Positions 10,047 through 18,109 of a stretch of DNA of 64,000 nt are shown in pieces. Both the position numbers and the translations under genes were made by a program. How positions within the stretch are numbered: the stretch's first letter is position 1; each line of letters begins with the position of its first letter. The stretch spans positions 248,001-312,000 of the forward strand of contig JAQSDM010000009.1 of the NCBI GenBank assembly GCA_029945945.1, in the 5' to 3' direction. The notes beneath the pieces are model-generated. The model had not been told where the DNA came from, searched no databases, and saw only the letters and a program-made list of their open reading frames with translations. The stretch is from Algoriphagus sp. GTDB lineage: Bacteria; Bacteroidota; Bacteroidia; Cytophagales; Cyclobacteriaceae.

Positions 10047-10896
10047 AGTATTGGTGACCGGGGCTAACGGTCAATTAGGATCAGAAATCCGCCATATCTC
10101 TTCATCGTATCAAATTGAATTTGTTTTTACAGATGTCGCAGAACTTGACATCACTAGTAAAGATTCGATTTTAAGTTTTCTTAAAGAAAATCCGGTGGAT
10201 GCCATTATTAATTGTGCCGCTTACACAGCTGTTGATCGCGCAGAGACTGAAAGGGAAATTGCAGATAAAGTCAATCACCTCGCTGTGAAGTATCTGGCAG
10301 AAGCAGCAAAGGAGTTTAAACTAAAATTCGTCCATGTTTCTACGGATTATGTGTTTGATGGAGAAGCTTTTCGTCCTTATACTGAAGAGGCTGTACCAAA
10401 TCCTCAAAGTGTCTATGGAATTACAAAGCGTGCAGCAGAAGTAGAATTGATATCCCTGGAACTTCCTGATTCCATCGTGATCAGAACTTCCTGGGTTTAC
10501 AGTACCTATGGTAACAATTTTGTAAAGACCATGCGAAGACTTGGTGCAGAAAAGCCGGAATTAAACGTGGTTTCTGATCAGATAGGAACACCGACAAATG
10601 CCCGTGATCTGGCAAGATTCATTTTGGATACCCTTCCAAAACTTAATACTTCCCAAACTGAATTTTACCATTTTAGCAATGAGGGAGTATGTTCCTGGTA
10701 TGATTTTGCAGTGGCTATCATGGAATTGAGCAGATTTGATTGCAAAGTGAACCCGATACCTTCAACGCAATATCCAACACCTGCTAAGAGACCTTTTTAC
10801 TCCGTTATGAGTAAAGCCAAAATTAAAACTGATTTTGGAATTCAGCCTGATCACTGGAGGCATTCCCTTCAACAATGCCTGATTGAGTTGGCCTGA
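10030..10896 (+). CDS. rmlD: dTDP-4-dehydrorhamnose reductase
   Basis: About 288 residues of a short-chain dehydrogenase-like reductase. The Rossmann motif VTGANGQLGSE comes right at the N-terminus, STDYVFDGEAF holds the conserved DG pair, and YGITKRAAE gives the YxxxK catalytic pair. It reduces the 4-keto group to give dTDP-L-rhamnose with NAD(P)H. The frame is open from 10006, but family members begin close to KVLVTGA, so ATG 10030 or 10039 is the more likely start; both lie inside the last codons of rmlC, consistent with coupling. Confidence 0.93.
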   Translation: MTYMYKVLVTGANGQLGSEIRHISSSYQIEFVFTDVAELDITSKDSILSFLKENPVDAIINCAAYTAVDRAETEREIADKVNHLAVKYLAEAAKEFKLKFVHVSTDYVFDGEAFRPYTEEAVPNPQSVYGITKRAAEVELISLELPDSIVIRTSWVYSTYGNNFVKTMRRLGAEKPELNVVSDQIGTPTNARDLARFILDTLPKLNTSQTEFYHFSNEGVCSWYDFAVAIMELSRFDCKVNPIPSTQYPTPAKRPFYSVMSKAKIKTDFGIQPDHWRHSLQQCLIELA

Positions 10897-10941
10897 TCTC
10901 TTTTCATAAATGAGTCTAAGTCTGCATTTAAATTTGAATAG

Positions 10942-12144
10942 TTGATTTCAGCAACAATTTCCAAGGATAAACTACATTCCTTTTTTTTGACGGGGATGTT
11001 TTTTTTCGTGGTATTTATTATGACCAGGCAGGTTCCGTTCAAAGCATTTTCCTCTTTGATGAATCTTTCCTTGATTGGATTTTTTGCCTTGCAGTTGAAT
11101 TATATACTAACAAAGACTGATCGTAGCAGGCTTTTGTTTCTAATGGGTTTTGTAGGGTGGGGTTTTTTAATGCTGGCATATTCTTCCGTTGCCGGAAATA
11201 CCCCGGGTAATTCATTCCGATTTTTGATTATTCTGATCCTGATTCAGGCTGCTTTTTTTGTAAAACCCAATCCAAAGTATATCCATATTCTCATCGGTTT
11301 TCTGGTTTTACAGTCATTATTTCTAATTGCACTTCATTTAGTACTAAATCTGTTTTTTAATAGTTCCAATTACCTTTTTTTACGAATGTTTTTTCAGGCA
11401 CAGGGCTGGGGAGACTTATATACATACAATGGGTTATTTTACAATATTCAAATCCTGGGCAATGCACTTTTACCATTTGGGGTTTTTGTTTCGGTTGTTT
11501 TCTATTCAGGTGTAAAGCGCACCCTTCTTACATTGGTGCTTTTTACAGGAATGATGGTGGCTGGTAACTTTGCCTTTGTTCTTGGGGTTTTGGTTTTCAT
11601 TTTTTTCTTATTTTTTGTTACCAAATCTTTTAACACAAGAAAATTTTTGACTTTTGCCATTTTAGGAATACTGCTTGGAGCCATTGCTGCAAAACCTGCT
11701 TTGAGTTATCTGGAAAAGACCATCAGTAATAAGTCTCAGGAATCAAACCCAACCCGAATAGATCAATCCAAAGTCTTATGGGAAGATCTTTCAGAAAATC
11801 CGCTAAGTTTGATTTTTGGTCAAGGTCTTGGAAACACACTTAAAGTGAAGACCAAATGGAGAGACTACACCGATAATATTTACTTTGAATTGCAGTCTCT
11901 GTACTTTCTGAATCAAATGGGGCTGTTGAATTTTTTAATATTTTTCATTTCGAATATCATATGCGTGGTGCTGTTTTTCAAGAAACCATTGGTGAAAATC
12001 ATCTACATAGCTTACATTCTCTATGCTTTTTTCAATCCCTATTTTTTAGATACATCTCATATCGTTGTTATCATAACCTTGATTTCTTTAAACGAGGTGT
12101 TGGAAAAAAGAAAAGTGGAACAAATTCCGGTAGATGAAGTATAA
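10942..12144 (+). CDS. Wzy-like O-antigen polymerase, multi-pass membrane protein
   Basis: 400 residues with about ten to twelve hydrophobic helices and little conserved sequence, as expected for Wzy proteins. A longer hydrophilic stretch around residues 255-320 (SNKSQESNPTRIDQSKVLWEDL, FGQGLGNTLKVKTKWRDYTDN) resembles the large periplasmic loop of O-antigen polymerases, including the GxGLG-type motif. It would join repeat units in the periplasm. The start is TTG at 10942; an ATG about 18 codons later would cut into the first helix. It overlaps the next gene by 11 bases. The call rests on topology, loop and context. Confidence 0.7.
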   Translation: MISATISKDKLHSFFLTGMFFFVVFIMTRQVPFKAFSSLMNLSLIGFFALQLNYILTKTDRSRLLFLMGFVGWGFLMLAYSSVAGNTPGNSFRFLIILILIQAAFFVKPNPKYIHILIGFLVLQSLFLIALHLVLNLFFNSSNYLFLRMFFQAQGWGDLYTYNGLFYNIQILGNALLPFGVFVSVVFYSGVKRTLLTLVLFTGMMVAGNFAFVLGVLVFIFFLFFVTKSFNTRKFLTFAILGILLGAIAAKPALSYLEKTISNKSQESNPTRIDQSKVLWEDLSENPLSLIFGQGLGNTLKVKTKWRDYTDNIYFELQSLYFLNQMGLLNFLIFFISNIICVVLFFKKPLVKIIYIAYILYAFFNPYFLDTSHIVVIITLISLNEVLEKRKVEQIPVDEV

Positions 12145-13006
12145 AATCACGGCTATTATAGTCACATATAATCCTGATTTAAAAATTTTAAAACTTATCA
12201 TTGATAAGCTCCGAATCCAAGGTTGTTCTATTTGTGTGGTCAATAATTCTGCCTTTGACCTTCATGAGATGGATCCGGAAATAAAAATTATCAATTTCAG
12301 GGAAAATAAAGGTATTGCCTCAGCCCAAAATACTGGAATGAGTTGGGCCTTTGACGATAACGGCAGCGAATTCGTTTTGCAAATGGATCAAGACAGTATT
12401 CCTTCCGATGATTTGGTTGCTTCTTTGTTCTCTGCTTGGGAAAGTTTGAAAAAGCAAGGATTAAAAGCAGGATTAATTGGCTCTCAGGATATTGACAGAG
12501 ATACTCATATTTCATCTGAAGCAAAGTTTAACAAGGGGAAGAAAATTTCAGGGACAAGCTTTGTGCAGGTTAGTGAAGTGCTGAGCTCGGGTAGTTTAAT
12601 TCCTCGAGCCACTTATCAGCAAGTAGGAGGGCCTGATGATAAATTATTTATTGACCTGGTAGATTTTGAATATTGCTGGAGAATAGCCGATAAAGGTTTA
12701 CTAATTGTAAAAAACCCTGATTCTCTGATTTATCATAAACTTGGGGAAGGCCAGTTCAAAATATTAGGTTTCTTAAATGTTGGATTACCAAAACCCTTCA
12801 GACATTATTATTCAGTCAGAAATACCGTATACTTGATCATATTTGGGAAAGCCCCGTTTTATTGGAAGGTTTCCAACACCCTCAAGGTTTTATTTAAATT
12901 AACTATATACCCAATTGTACTTCCCCAAGGAAAAGAACGATTCAGATTTATCTGGAAAGGGTTCAGCGACGGGATTTACAAAAGATTTCAAATTATCAAT
13001 GCTTGA
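12134..13006 (+). CDS. family 2 glycosyltransferase, rhamnosyltransferase-like
   Basis: 290 residues. KITAIIVTYNPDLKILKLI opens the fold, NFRENKGIASAQNTGMSWA is the sugar-binding block and LQMDQDSIPSDD (about residues 82-93) the metal site. FIDLVDFEYCWRIADKG and the RHYYSVRNTVYL block near 218-230 are characteristic of RfbF/WbbL-like rhamnosyltransferases. rmlACD lies just upstream, so L-rhamnose is a reasonable donor, though not proven. The start overlaps the polymerase gene and the end overlaps the next gene by 8 bases. Confidence 0.85.
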   Translation: MKYKITAIIVTYNPDLKILKLIIDKLRIQGCSICVVNNSAFDLHEMDPEIKIINFRENKGIASAQNTGMSWAFDDNGSEFVLQMDQDSIPSDDLVASLFSAWESLKKQGLKAGLIGSQDIDRDTHISSEAKFNKGKKISGTSFVQVSEVLSSGSLIPRATYQQVGGPDDKLFIDLVDFEYCWRIADKGLLIVKNPDSLIYHKLGEGQFKILGFLNVGLPKPFRHYYSVRNTVYLIIFGKAPFYWKVSNTLKVLFKLTIYPIVLPQGKERFRFIWKGFSDGIYKRFQIINA

Positions 13007-13814
13007 TTTTAAGTTTTCAGTGCTTTTGCCGGTCTTTTTTAAAGAGAACCCGGATCACTTTAAATTGGCCCTTGAAAGCCTTAAAAACCAATCTCTTCCC
13101 GCCAATGAAGTTGTCATTGTCAAAGATGGTCCTCTTACAAATGAGCTTGAAAATGTTATTAGCCAATACGCTGATTTACTTCCCCTAAATGTTTTTGCCT
13201 TAGAAAAAAATCTGGGATTGGGAGAAGCTCTTCATTTTGGTCTTTCAAACTGTTCACATGAGTATGTGGCCCGGATGGATTCAGATGATATCTGTGTGAG
13301 GGAAAGATTTGAAAAACAAGCAAAGGCATTTCTGTCTGATCCAAAACTCGATATAATTGGGTCCTACCTCAATGAATTTGTCCATAAAATCGGGGATTTG
13401 AAGGTTATCAGAAGAGTCCCATTGAAGCATGAGGATATCTATAAGTACACTTTTTACAGATGTCCTTTTAATCATCCGACTGTAATGTTTAAAAAGTCTG
13501 CTGTGCTAAAGGCAGGCTCTTACAAGAGAATGCCTTTTTTTGAGGATTATTATCTTTGGATCAGAATGGCAGTGACAGGCTGCATTTTTCAGAATACGGA
13601 TGAAATCCTGCTTAATTATCGCATTGGTAACAATATGATAAGTAGAAGACATGGATTGAAATATGCAAAGCACGAGTTGGCCTTTTTTATGTCATGCTAC
13701 AAAGAAGGGCTGATAAATAAAACCCAGTTGCTGAGGTTTATGGCACGATTTCCAATCAGGCTTATGCCGATTGTAATGCTGGAGAAGTTTTATGCTGTGG
13801 TGCTTCGCAAATAA
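12999..13814 (+). CDS. family 2 glycosyltransferase (WaaE/AmsE-like)
   Basis: About 271 residues when started at ATG 12999. The frame is open further upstream, but the extra 28 residues lie wholly inside the previous gene and precede the first strand FKFSVLLPVFFKENPDHF, so the later start is preferred. NEVVIVKDGPLTNELE, GLGEALHFGLSNCSHEYVARMDSDD (metal site MDSDD) and NHPTVMFKKSAVLKAG with FFEDYYLWIRM are the hallmarks of AmsE-like GT2 enzymes. Cytoplasmic. It is probably the last transferase of the rhamnose cluster before the Wzi-like gene. Confidence 0.87.
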   Translation: MLDFKFSVLLPVFFKENPDHFKLALESLKNQSLPANEVVIVKDGPLTNELENVISQYADLLPLNVFALEKNLGLGEALHFGLSNCSHEYVARMDSDDICVRERFEKQAKAFLSDPKLDIIGSYLNEFVHKIGDLKVIRRVPLKHEDIYKYTFYRCPFNHPTVMFKKSAVLKAGSYKRMPFFEDYYLWIRMAVTGCIFQNTDEILLNYRIGNNMISRRHGLKYAKHELAFFMSCYKEGLINKTQLLRFMARFPIRLMPIVMLEKFYAVVLRK

Positions 13815-13854
13815 ATTGTCCGGACAGAACTGAATTCTGATTAAACGCTACCAG

Positions 13855-15537
13855 ATGAGCAGAATCGGATGTTGTGTTATATTATTCTTAATTTTCCCTA
13901 GGATTCTTTCTGCTCAGATATTGAATTCGGGCACCCCATTTTTCGAAGAACAATTGCGGAGACTTGATATTTCCGGTAACCTGGATAAAGATTTATCCTT
14001 TTTAGTGAGGCCAATAGATTTCAGGAAAATTGTTTTTTCAAAAAAGGATTCTTTGATTAACGAATTGGTTTTTTTTTCAAAATCTGATGATAAGGAACAT
14101 TTTAAAGTACTTCCAGTTCAGATTTCTTATCGGTTCAATCCTTCTAATGTAAATTATTTCGGGGATCGACTGATGGTGCCGGCTGCCGGTCATCAGGCGT
14201 ATGTTTCAGCAGGATTTTATGCAAAATTCGGCATCTTAAATCTTCAATTTCAGCCTGAATTTGTAATCGCAGAAAACAGAGCTTATGATGGTTTTCCACA
14301 ATTATTTAATCCTCAAGTTACTTTCACCCGATTTATCTATTGGAATAATGGGGATTACCCGGAGAGGTTTGGGGACGATGTCTACTCAAAATTCTGGTGG
14401 GGACAAACCAAAATCGCTCTTACGGGAAAGAATCTCGAATTTTACGCAGGCACTCAAAATATTACATGGGGCCCTGGTCAATTTAATTCTTTAATTTTCA
14501 GTAGTAACGCTCCAGGATTTCCTCACCTAAGTTTAAATACGGTGAATCCTTTAAATACAATTATTGGATCTTTTGAAGGTCAATTAATTGTCGGAAGACT
14601 GGAAAATTCATTTCTTGAGCCTTCCCAAAACTCCCAGCAGAATGAGGTTTTTTTTACTCAGTTTGAGTCCGACTGGAGATATTTAAATGGATTTACATTG
14701 TCCTACCAGCCCAAATGGTTAGATGGGGTTTATGTCGGAATAAATCGAACTTTTCAGGTGAACAATAACCTCATGGGAGATACGTTCAGAGACTATTTTC
14801 CAATTTTTGAAATATTTCAAAAAGAAGAGTTTTTTGAAAATGGCAATTCGAGTGCCTACGATGAAAAAGGTACCGATCAGCAGGTCTCTGTTTTTTCCAG
14901 AATTGTTTCCAGAAAAGCAATGGCTGAAGTTTATTTTGAATATGGGAGAAGGGATCACGCCTTCAATTGGAGGGAATTCACTTTAAATCCAGAGCATGCC
15001 CGCGCCTATTTGGTAGGTTTTCAAAAACTTGTAAGACTCAATTCTAAGTATAAGTTTTTGCAGATAAGAGGGGAGATAGTGAAGCAACAGGAATCTGTAA
15101 ATAGGTACATAAGGTACATTGGATTGGGGGGGAATCTTACTTGGCATACTCACGGTACGGCAAGAGGATTTACCAATTTTGGCCAGGCTCTTGGGGTTGG
15201 CACAGGTGTTGGATCAAATAGTCAAATCATGGAGTTCTCAATTGTAAGCAACAAAAATAAGAAGGGGATTCTTTTCTCAAGACTTGAGAATAATCAGGAC
15301 TTTTTTTATCGCGCATTTGGTCAGAATCCAGAAAAAAGTCCATGGGTTGATTTTAGTTTAGCCTTCATTTGGGAGCAGCAATGGAATAAATTGATGCTAA
15401 GTGCCAATGCACAAATCACAAATGGAGTGAATCATCAATGGCAATCGAACTCAAATAGCACAAGTGATTTTCCCTCAGGTAAGAACCTGTTTTCCTTCAG
15501 CAGTTCGGTCAATTTGATCTATCAGATTGGAAGGTGA
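13855..15537 (+). CDS. Wzi-like capsule assembly outer-membrane protein
   Basis: 560 residues with a signal peptide (hydrophobic CCVILFLIFPRILSA then AQ). The mature protein is rich in alternating aromatic and polar residues typical of a beta barrel, and family-like blocks are visible: GHQAYVSAGFYAKFGILNLQ, PEFVIAENRAYDGFP, FYAGTQNITWGPGQFNSL and the late FIWEQQWNKLMLSANAQ. Wzi proteins help hold capsule or exopolysaccharide at the outer surface. It follows the transferase run with a 40-base gap and ends transcription unit B. Whether it serves the upstream or downstream polysaccharide is open. Confidence 0.8.
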   Translation: MSRIGCCVILFLIFPRILSAQILNSGTPFFEEQLRRLDISGNLDKDLSFLVRPIDFRKIVFSKKDSLINELVFFSKSDDKEHFKVLPVQISYRFNPSNVNYFGDRLMVPAAGHQAYVSAGFYAKFGILNLQFQPEFVIAENRAYDGFPQLFNPQVTFTRFIYWNNGDYPERFGDDVYSKFWWGQTKIALTGKNLEFYAGTQNITWGPGQFNSLIFSSNAPGFPHLSLNTVNPLNTIIGSFEGQLIVGRLENSFLEPSQNSQQNEVFFTQFESDWRYLNGFTLSYQPKWLDGVYVGINRTFQVNNNLMGDTFRDYFPIFEIFQKEEFFENGNSSAYDEKGTDQQVSVFSRIVSRKAMAEVYFEYGRRDHAFNWREFTLNPEHARAYLVGFQKLVRLNSKYKFLQIRGEIVKQQESVNRYIRYIGLGGNLTWHTHGTARGFTNFGQALGVGTGVGSNSQIMEFSIVSNKNKKGILFSRLENNQDFFYRAFGQNPEKSPWVDFSLAFIWEQQWNKLMLSANAQITNGVNHQWQSNSNSTSDFPSGKNLFSFSSSVNLIYQIGR

Positions 15538-15577
15538 TTGAATCTTAGATGATTTTTCTACTATCATTTTCGCTTAG

Positions 15578-15617
15578 TTTTGCTAATAAATTCAAATGAG
15601 TAACTTTGGTACTCATT
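15578..15617 (+). promoter_or_regulatory. Bacteroidota-type promoter overlapped by an 8-bp inverted repeat
   Basis: TTTTG at 15578-15582 followed after 18 bases by TAACTTTG at 15601-15608, an exact match to the Bacteroidota -7 consensus TAnnTTTG at near-normal spacing. The -7 box lies inside an inverted repeat, AATGAGTA (15595-15602) and TACTCATT (15610-15617), which could be an operator or a hairpin at the 5' end of the transcript. Confidence 0.5.
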
Positions 15618-15748
15618 CTGGTGAAAATATTGAAATCAATCAGTTGAGAACTGTTTTTAAGATTTTAGAAAAACTGTTGTTGACATTCGGTCTAGTCCAA
15701 GTAAAATCTAAGTAAAATCTTTTTCTGAAAATTGATAAAGCTAGGTTT

Positions 15749-15771
15749 TGGGACTGAAAGGGCGAAGCTGT
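15749..15771 (+). repeat. 23-base dispersed repeat, copy 1
   Basis: Contains GGGACTGAAAGGGCGAAGCT and is identical over 23 bases to 58532-58554. AGCTA-GG just upstream is also partly shared. It sits in the leader of the export operon, 80 bases before the 15852 start codon. Confidence 0.85.
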
Positions 15772-15851
15772 AAAAGCTTCCAGATTTTTGAAAATATTAA
15801 AAGAGTAATTATCCGGTAAGTTTTAAAAAAGTTCACGACTAATATTTAATT

Positions 15852-17156
15852 ATGATTACCCCACTTCAAGACGTCAAAATTGCTGTAATAGGCCTAGGAT
15901 ATGTAGGATTGCCTTTGGCAGTGGAATTTGGAAAAAAATACCCGGTTGTTGGATTTGATATCGATACAAAAAGGGTCAAAGATTTGAACAACGGAAAAGA
16001 TTACACTCTTGAAGTTGAAGATGAGCTTTTGAAATCTGTTTTATTGCCTTCAAATCCTGTTAAAGGCCAAAAGGGACTTTTTACAACAAATGACTCCGAG
16101 GCTTTAACCAGCTGTCAGATTTATGTGGTGACAGTTCCTACGCCAACTGACAAACATAACCGGCCTGTCCTGACTCCGATGCTTAAAGCTTCAGAGAGCA
16201 TCGGTAAATACCTGAAAAAAGGAGATGTGGTTATTTACGAATCGACAGTTTACCCTGGAGTAACTGAAGACGAATGCGTGCCGGTTCTGGAAAGAGTTTC
16301 AGGTTTGAAGTTTAATGTGGATTTCTATGCAGGATATTCTCCTGAGCGAATTAATCCGGGAGATAAAGAACATACAGTCGCCAAAATTTTGAAAGTAACC
16401 TCTGGAAGCACTCCTGAAATTGCTGAGTACGTGGATCAGCTTTATAAATCAGTCATTACGGCAGGTACGCATAAAGCTTCCTCTATTAAAGTGGCCGAAG
16501 CAGCGAAAGTGATTGAAAACTCTCAGCGAGATATCAATATAGCGTTTGTAAATGAGCTCTCAAAAATCTTTAACCTGATGGGAATTGATACCCATGAGGT
16601 TTTGGAAGCAGCTGGGACCAAATGGAATTTCCTAAAGTTTAAGCCAGGTTTGGTTGGTGGACATTGCATAGGAGTTGATCCTTTCTATCTGGCACAAAAG
16701 GCTCAAGAATTGGGATATCACCCTGAGATTATTTTAGCAGGGCGTAGACTTAATGATAGTATGGGCAAGCATGTCGCTACGGAGGTGATCAAGCTGATGA
16801 TGCGGAAAGATCTGAAAGTGATAGATGCTAAAGTTTTGATTTTAGGTTTCACTTTTAAAGAAGATTGTCCGGATGTAAGAAATACCCGGGTTATTGATAT
16901 TTACAGGGAACTTAAATCTTTTGATATGGAAGTTGATGTGTATGATCCTTGGGCCAATCCGGTTGAAGTTGCCCATGAATATGGCATTGATATTTTAACA
17001 GGGGATCAGGCGCCAGATATCAATCGATATTCAGCAATAATTCTTGCGGTTTCTCATCAGAAATTTAATGGTCTGAAACTTTCAAAGTCTCCTACTCAGG
17101 TCTTGTATGACGTAAAGGGATTTCTTGATAAAAAACTTGTGGATTCAAGACTTTAA
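15852..17156 (+). CDS. UDP-N-acetylhexosamine 6-dehydrogenase (TviB/WbpA-like)
   Basis: 434 residues, full length for the UDP-glucose/GDP-mannose dehydrogenase family. The NAD site VIGLGYVGLPLAVEFG (about 12-27), YESTVYPGVTEDECVP, the Pro/Glu block SPERINPGDKEH, K219 in AEAAKVIEN and the catalytic Cys272 in VGGHCIGVDPFYL are all present. The overall pattern is closest to TviB/WbpO-type enzymes that oxidise UDP-GlcNAc or UDP-GalNAc to the uronic acid. That suits the three asnB-type genes in the window, which could turn such uronic acids into amides. It leads the operon with the Wza-Wzc export genes. Confidence 0.88.
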   Translation: MITPLQDVKIAVIGLGYVGLPLAVEFGKKYPVVGFDIDTKRVKDLNNGKDYTLEVEDELLKSVLLPSNPVKGQKGLFTTNDSEALTSCQIYVVTVPTPTDKHNRPVLTPMLKASESIGKYLKKGDVVIYESTVYPGVTEDECVPVLERVSGLKFNVDFYAGYSPERINPGDKEHTVAKILKVTSGSTPEIAEYVDQLYKSVITAGTHKASSIKVAEAAKVIENSQRDINIAFVNELSKIFNLMGIDTHEVLEAAGTKWNFLKFKPGLVGGHCIGVDPFYLAQKAQELGYHPEIILAGRRLNDSMGKHVATEVIKLMMRKDLKVIDAKVLILGFTFKEDCPDVRNTRVIDIYRELKSFDMEVDVYDPWANPVEVAHEYGIDILTGDQAPDINRYSAIILAVSHQKFNGLKLSKSPTQVLYDVKGFLDKKLVDSRL

Positions 17157-17207
17157 AACCCGAAAATCCATTAAACGAAATAAAAATTCAAAATTCTGAT
17201 TTATCCG

Positions 17208-17215
17208 TACTTTTG
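17208..17215 (+). promoter_or_regulatory. possible -7 promoter box upstream of the Wza-like gene
   Basis: TACTTTTG matches TAnnTTTG exactly and lies in an AT-rich 115-base gap, 57 bases before the preferred ATG. No clear -33 TTG is seen at the usual distance, so this is a weak call. Confidence 0.3.
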
Positions 17216-17271
17216 AATCTGATAATTTAAAAAAAATCCAATTAGTGTTTAACTCTCCACGTCCTTTTTCC

Positions 17272-18099
17272 ATGAATAAATTCTATAAATCACTCTTTGT
17301 TTTGGGGTTGTTTTGTTTGGCCTTTACCTCTTGTGTTTCCAATAAAAAGCTCATTTACATGCAGGAATTAGAGGAATCAACAGGACCACTTGTTGAGACA
17401 AGTCAAAAATATCCCTACCTCACAGAAGATTACCTCTTGCAAATAAATGATATAGTAGAGGTCAACATTAGAACAACAGATGTAAGGCTCAACCAGATTT
17501 TTGCTGCGGCGTCTGCAACTGATAATTCTGCTTCCAGTCAATCGAGCGGAACAGGATCATCAGGGGATGTTTTTTTTATGAATGGATACACAATTGATGA
17601 TAGGGGAATGATCGAAATACCTTTGGTAGGTGAAATCAAAGTACTGGGCTTGACAACTAAACAAGCAAAGGAATTGATTGAAAAGGATGTAGTAAAATAT
17701 ATTAATGCTGAAGAATTCTTTCTAAGAGTTAGATTAGGGGGAATTCGTTTTAGTGCACTGGGAGAATTTAAAGAATCAGGAAAATATACAATTCTTCAAA
17801 ATAGGGTTACTATTTTTGAAGCAATCGCATATGCAGGAGATCTCACAACATCTGCTAAAAGAAGTGAGATCCTGTTGATCAGACAATATCCTGATGGTTC
17901 TCAAATTCATAAAATCAATTTATTAGATCGAAACCTTTTGGGTTCAGAATATTATTTTCTGAAACCTAATGACATGATTTATGCTGAGCCGATGAAGGTA
18001 AGAGCGATTGGAGCAGGAACCACCCTTGTGGAGACACTTACTTTGTTGACTACCTCGATTACAGCAGTGGTCTTAGTTCTTACTTTAGTTCAAAATTAA
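17272..18099 (+). CDS. Wza-like polysaccharide export lipoprotein
   Basis: About 275 residues from ATG 17272. A GTG at 17245 is in frame, but the ATG puts a clean lipoprotein signal at the N-terminus (KSLFVLGLFCLAFTSC, lipobox Cys21). The export domain follows (YLLQINDIVEVNIRTTD; GYTIDDRGMIEIPLVGEIKVLG), then an SLBB-like domain (VRLGGIRFSALGEFKESG; TIFEAIAYAGDL), and a C-terminal hydrophobic helix (LTLLTTSITAVVLVLTLV) that may anchor it in the outer membrane as Wza's amphipathic helix does. It forms the outer-membrane channel with the Wzc homologue 10 bases downstream. Confidence 0.92.
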   Translation: MNKFYKSLFVLGLFCLAFTSCVSNKKLIYMQELEESTGPLVETSQKYPYLTEDYLLQINDIVEVNIRTTDVRLNQIFAAASATDNSASSQSSGTGSSGDVFFMNGYTIDDRGMIEIPLVGEIKVLGLTTKQAKELIEKDVVKYINAEEFFLRVRLGGIRFSALGEFKESGKYTILQNRVTIFEAIAYAGDLTTSAKRSEILLIRQYPDGSQIHKINLLDRNLLGSEYYFLKPNDMIYAEPMKVRAIGAGTTLVETLTLLTTSITAVVLVLTLVQN

Positions 18100-18109
18100 T
18101 TAGCCCTTT

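Larger units (their letters stand above)
15538..15851. other. intergenic leader region, 314 bases
   Basis: No coding frame. It holds a promoter-like pair with an overlapping palindrome (15578-15617), a 23-base repeat shared with 58532-58554 (15749-15771) and a small hairpin, GAAGCT/AGCTTC with a 5-base loop, at 15764-15780. If the promoter is right, the 15852 gene has an untranslated leader of roughly 235 bases. Confidence 0.6.
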
